A stretch of DNA of 41,436 bases from Bizionia sp. (GTDB taxonomy: Bacteria > Bacteroidota > Bacteroidia > Flavobacteriales > Flavobacteriaceae), in assembly GCA_020631395.1 (NCBI GenBank), contig JAHDHI010000043.1:1-41436 (forward strand). The letters run 5' to 3'. A program made the position numbers and the translations under genes. A model generated the notes under the pieces. The model saw nothing but the letters and a program-made list of their open reading frames with translations. It did no database searches and was not told the DNA's origin. How positions within the stretch are numbered: position 1 is the first letter of the stretch; every line of letters begins with the position of its first letter. Of this stretch, positions 38,543 to 41,436 are shown in pieces.

Positions 38543-39929
38543 AACCTAGAATTTTTAGTAAGTCTTCACTTTTTTGTTGTTCTCTGAATAATTGTGTCTC
38601 GATGTTGCCATCCTTGTCCCTATCTATCAAAACATGCTTGGGAGCAGGTATCAGGCAGTGCTGCAATCCACCATAGCCTCCAATGGATTCCTGATAAGCT
38701 CCTGTGTTGAAAAAGCCGATATACAATGGTTTTTCCTTTTTGTAGGCAGGCAGATAGATCGCATTCGTATTTTGTTCGCTGTTGTAATAGTCATCACTAT
38801 CACATGTCAACCCTCCCAACAACACTCGCTCGTAAGAGTCTCCCCAGCGATTTAATGGCAACATGATGAAACGCTTGTTTATTGCCCAAGTATCTGGTAG
38901 AGTTGTAATGAAAGACGAGTTGATCATGTTCCATTTTTCACGATCGTTTTGTTGTTTCTGGTACAGTATCTCATAAACGGCTCCTCCACTTTCCCCTACC
39001 GTGAAACTCCCGAATTCCGTAAAGATGTTTGGCACGTCCACTCCTGCCTCCTCACAGACTATCTTGATTTGGCTTACGATCTCATCTATCATATACTCAT
39101 AGTCGAATTCGAATCCCAAAGAGTTCTTTATGGGAAACCCTCCCCCAATGTTCAAACTGTCCAAACTCTTGCATTCCTTCTTTAGGTTTACGTAAACCTT
39201 CAAACATTTATGCAATTCGTTCCAGTAGTAGGCATTGTCGCGTATTCCCGTATTTATGAAAAAGTGAAGCATTTTAAGGTTTACCTTTTCATTGTCCTTG
39301 ATTTGCTTGTTGTAAAACGGCACGATATTCTTATAGCCGATACCTAGGCGAGAGGTGTAGAATTCGAATTTGGGTTCTTCTTCCGAAGCAATGCGAATAC
39401 CAATGTCATACTTTCCATTCACTTCTTCGGAAAGCAAATCGATCTCCTCGTAATTGTCTATTATAGGGATGCAGTTATTATGTCCATCGTTTATCAACCT
39501 AGCTATGTTGGTAATGTATTGTGCACGCTTGAAACCGTTGCTGATAATGAAAGTATCATCGTTTATCTTACCTTCTTGCTTTAGTTTTTCAACAATGTCG
39601 ATATCGAACGCCGAAGACGTTTCCAGGTGTATGTCATTTTTCAATGCCTCATTCAAAACGTGCTTGAAGTGAGAGCTCTTCGTGCAATAGCAATAATTGT
39701 AATTTCCCTTGTAGTCATTTTTTTCAATGGCCTTCGCAAACCATTCTTTTGCACGCTGTATGTTATTGGAAATCTGTGGCAAATAGGTAAATTTCAATGG
39801 CGCTCCATATTCTTCTACCAATTTCATCAAGTCTATGCGATGAAAGCTCAATGCATTGTTTTCGATTGTGAATTCCTCTTGCGGAAAATCGTAAGTTTGA
39901 TTTATTAGATCTATATATTTTGTCTTCAT
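38532..39929 (-). CDS. speA: Arginine decarboxylase (PLP, fold III)
   Basis: A 465-residue PLP-dependent decarboxylase of the alanine racemase fold, most likely SpeA, making agmatine from arginine. The PLP lysine is in YCYCTKSSHFKHV (about residue 81); other motifs are HLETSSAFDI, LGIGYKN, LNIGGGFPIKN and FTEFGSFTVGESGG (the PLP phosphate loop). It is the first gene of the polyamine cluster; agmatinase follows with an 11-base overlap. At 465 residues it is shorter than the roughly 630-residue SpeA of proteobacteria, like many Bacteroidota versions. Diaminopimelate or ornithine decarboxylase is less likely in this context. Confidence 0.9.
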   Translation of the reverse strand: MKTKYIDLINQTYDFPQEEFTIENNALSFHRIDLMKLVEEYGAPLKFTYLPQISNNIQRAKEWFAKAIEKNDYKGNYNYCYCTKSSHFKHVLNEALKNDIHLETSSAFDIDIVEKLKQEGKINDDTFIISNGFKRAQYITNIARLINDGHNNCIPIIDNYEEIDLLSEEVNGKYDIGIRIASEEEPKFEFYTSRLGIGYKNIVPFYNKQIKDNEKVNLKMLHFFINTGIRDNAYYWNELHKCLKVYVNLKKECKSLDSLNIGGGFPIKNSLGFEFDYEYMIDEIVSQIKIVCEEAGVDVPNIFTEFGSFTVGESGGAVYEILYQKQQNDREKWNMINSSFITTLPDTWAINKRFIMLPLNRWGDSYERVLLGGLTCDSDDYYNSEQNTNAIYLPAYKKEKPLYIGFFNTGAYQESIGGYGGLQHCLIPAPKHVLIDRDKDGNIETQLFREQQKSEDLLKILGYAN

Positions 39930-40116
39930 TATTATTTTTAAATGGTGTGAAATTGAATTGTAATACTGTCTTTATCTTGAATGTATCGTGCTTGCCCCCC
40001 ATAATTGACTACCACCAATGATAAGGATAGAACCATTTCCATTCAAAAAACAAACTCTAATAAAAGCTTGCCTTAAAACAAGGACTTACCGCTTAATTAT
40101 AAAATAATGAAGGATA

Positions 40117-40287
40117 TCAAATTTGAATTTGCCTTTGCGTAGTCGGAACAAAAGCATCATTGTGCTGACTGGCAACAATGGTCGTAAATGCGGAAGTTAG
40201 CTCTAAAATTCGGTTACTTAGACGATAAGCTGCTTTTGAAGATGACTTCCTAATTTTCAAAAACCCGAACACAAAAACACGTTTCAA
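40117..40287 (-). CDS. Doubtful small frame with no ATG (56 residues)
   Basis: A minus-strand frame runs from a TTG at 40287 (the frame opens at a stop nine bases further up) to TGA at 40117, reading LKRVFVFGFLKIRKSSSKAA at its start and ending in PTTQRQIQI. The residue make-up looks protein-like (serine, arginine and leucine in a plausible helix), but there is no ATG, no ribosome-binding site and no family that I know. It may be a remnant of a lost gene. Confidence 0.25.
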   Translation of the reverse strand: MKRVFVFGFLKIRKSSSKAAYRLSNRILELTSAFTTIVASQHNDAFVPTTQRQIQI

Positions 40288-40362
40288 TTTGTTCAGCTAA
40301 ATAATATGCTAATACAAATTAAAAATAAAAATAATACTTTTAATGCTTTTTAAATAAAAAAA

Positions 40363-40391
40363 ACCACAATTTTTAATTGTGGTCTTGATGG
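40363..40391 (-). terminator. Terminator downstream of the pseudouridine synthase gene
   Basis: Stem ACCACAAT/ATTGTGGT (40363-40370, 40376-40383) with a T-rich loop. On the minus strand it is followed by a run of eight T residues, so it ends transcription of the gene at 40443-41279. Confidence 0.88.
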
Positions 40392-40442
40392 TGTTGCAGA
40401 AAACGATGTAACACTAGTTAAATAAGCAAGTCATTTCAATGC

Positions 40443-41279
40443 CTACATCATCTTCAATGTGTTTATCTCTTGCTCTGTCAAGTGTTTCCAATGTCCACGA
40501 GGAATATCCTTCTTGGTTAAATGCGCTATGGCGACACAATCTATTCTTACCAACTCGTACTTCAAATATTCGAAGATGGTATGCAAAATGGTGTTACCTG
40601 TATTTTTGACCTTGATTCCTATCTCATTCTTCTTGTTGTCTACATAGTCTATCTCTTCAACCGTTATCGTCTTTCCTTCTACTCTTAGTCCCCCTTCTCT
40701 AATCTTTTTTAAATCTTCCAACTTTAGGTTTCTATCCAATTCCAAATGAAACAAGCGCTCTACGCCCTTGTTGGAATTGGTAAAACGATTTACAACCTTG
40801 TCATCGTTTGTAAACAACAACAATCCTGTGGAGTTGCGTCCTAAACGTCCTATGGGCTTAATGCGGGCAGATGTGGAATTGGCCACCAAATCCATCACCG
40901 TCTTTCCTTTATGATCGCTAGTAGTTGTAGCAAATCCTTTGGGTTTGTTTAACAAAACGTATGCTTTGGGTTCTGGGTTTATACGTCCACCATCATAACG
41001 CACTTCGTCCTCCAACTTTACCTTGTAACCCATTTCTGTTATCACCTTTCCATTTACGGTAACAAGTCCTGTTGCTATGTGCAGATCGGCATCACGGCGA
41101 GAACACACTCCAGAATTTGCGATGTATTTGTTCAAACGAATTTCATCGGAATCATTTGCTTTTTTAGGTGTTGCCTTCTTTTTTGTAGGTCCATTCCCTT
41201 TTACAAATTTTTTCTTATGGTCTCTCTTTCCACCTTTTGGTGCCGACTTTCCTTTTCGTTGTCCACTTTCTTTACTCAT
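40443..41279 (-). CDS. RsuA/RluB-family pseudouridine synthase, Gly in place of catalytic Asp
   Basis: A 278-residue rRNA pseudouridine synthase-like protein. The first 45 residues are lysine- and glycine-rich; residues about 46-93 are an S4 RNA-binding domain (IRLNKYIANSGVCSRRDAD); the rest is the catalytic domain. The motif that is normally GRLDxxTxGLLLxTND reads GRLGRNSTGLLLFTND, so the catalytic aspartate is Gly147. The codon at this place is GGA, so a single reading error from GAC/GAT would need more than one base. Either the enzyme is inactive and works as an RNA-binding factor or another residue replaces the aspartate. It is probably monocistronic. Confidence 0.88.
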   Translation of the reverse strand: MSKESGQRKGKSAPKGGKRDHKKKFVKGNGPTKKKATPKKANDSDEIRLNKYIANSGVCSRRDADLHIATGLVTVNGKVITEMGYKVKLEDEVRYDGGRINPEPKAYVLLNKPKGFATTTSDHKGKTVMDLVANSTSARIKPIGRLGRNSTGLLLFTNDDKVVNRFTNSNKGVERLFHLELDRNLKLEDLKKIREGGLRVEGKTITVEEIDYVDNKKNEIGIKVKNTGNTILHTIFEYLKYELVRIDCVAIAHLTKKDIPRGHWKHLTEQEINTLKMM

Positions 41280-41327
41280 CGTTTCTTTCTTTTATATCCA
41301 AACTACTGCAATGCTATTTTGAGGGTG

Positions 41328-41335
41328 CAAAGATA
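41328..41335 (-). promoter_or_regulatory. -7 box of the pseudouridine synthase promoter
   Basis: TATCTTTG on the minus strand, an exact match to the TAnnTTTG Bacteroidota -7 consensus, 48 bases before the ATG at 41279. A clear -33 TTG is not visible. The bases upstream to the window end contain no gene. Confidence 0.65.
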
Positions 41336-41436
41336 GTTTATAATTTAAGATTTTCGTTTCTTGTTCAGTCTTTTGTTTTTCACCTAGGTTCAAGTTACAA
41401 GTGCAACATCAGGCTACTAATTTATAAAAAAGGTTT

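Larger units (their letters stand above)
39930..40442. other. Intergenic stretch of 513 bases upstream of speA
   Basis: Apart from a terminator at its right end and a doubtful small frame, I see nothing supported. A GGAAGT/ACTTCC pair (about 40191-40250) could close a stem of some 50 bases, but the interior does not form a convincing tRNA or riboswitch. I did not find a TAnnTTTG box close to the speA start. Confidence 0.5.

Noticed and set aside
40191-40250. tRNA or structured RNA suggested by the GGAAGT/ACTTCC pair
   Set aside because: No cloverleaf, anticodon arm or T-loop can be drawn, and the interior pairs poorly.

Overview
The window looks like chromosomal DNA of a marine flavobacterium (Bacteroidota, Flavobacteriaceae). 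The evidence is the low G+C content, promoters of the TAnnTTTG type, a type IX secretion sorting domain on a secreted M43 protease, lipoproteins with short Bacteroidota-style lipoboxes, an Omp85-like porin, and an arginine decarboxylase / agmatinase / deoxyhypusine-synthase-like cluster. I see no rRNA, tRNA, CRISPR array or insertion sequence.

Region 1 (about 1-6.9 kb, minus strand) is a tight ten-gene operon for NAD and ADP-ribose turnover. In transcription order it holds an NrtR-type Nudix regulator, PRPP synthetase, a small ADP-ribosylation/crystallin J1-like protein, a DUF4291 protein, an ADP-ribosylglycohydrolase, a macrodomain hydrolase, an RNase Z-like metallo-beta-lactamase, the NAD-dependent RNA 2'-phosphotransferase KptA, a 2OG-Fe(II) dioxygenase and a second, divergent macrodomain. 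Three 8-5-8 inverted repeats with the same consensus lie at the two promoters and are the probable NrtR operators. The genes could together make, remove and recycle ADP-ribose on RNA or protein.

Region 2 (6.9-22 kb) is envelope and surface biology: an Omp85-like barrel, a lipoprotein, a GH113-like glycosidase, an outer-membrane barrel and a DUF547 protein on the minus strand. A divergent plus-strand operon carries an FAD/NAD oxidoreductase, a membrane polyferredoxin, a repeat protein of the YwqK/MORN-like type and three glycosyltransferases. A T9SS-secreted M43 metalloprotease follows.

Region 3 (22.4-34.4 kb) is the most unusual part. A small lipoprotein, a TPR histidine kinase and a response regulator are followed by five units, each made of a hairpin (perfect or nearly so in four, short in the fifth), a conserved promoter and leader, and a gene. 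Four units carry tiny genes: a one-repeat YegP/DUF1508 protein, two proline-rich cationic peptides in tandem, a Cys/His-rich 68-residue protein and another proline-rich peptide. The fifth copy of the same promoter drives an operon of a PH-like membrane protein, a DUF6804 protein, a TerB-like protein, a coiled-coil membrane protein, a VWA lipoprotein, a DUF4236/excalibur protein, a stand-alone HsdR_N-type nuclease and three unknown proteins. The shared promoter suggests one regulon, perhaps for stress or defence. This is the best candidate for an undescribed system.

Region 4 (34.4-41.4 kb) is mostly housekeeping: a VOC protein, an Rmd1/DUF155 membrane protein, small acidic proteins, the polyamine cluster and an RsuA/RluB-family pseudouridine synthase. 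Both the deoxyhypusine-synthase-like protein and the pseudouridine synthase lack the residue that is catalytic in their families.
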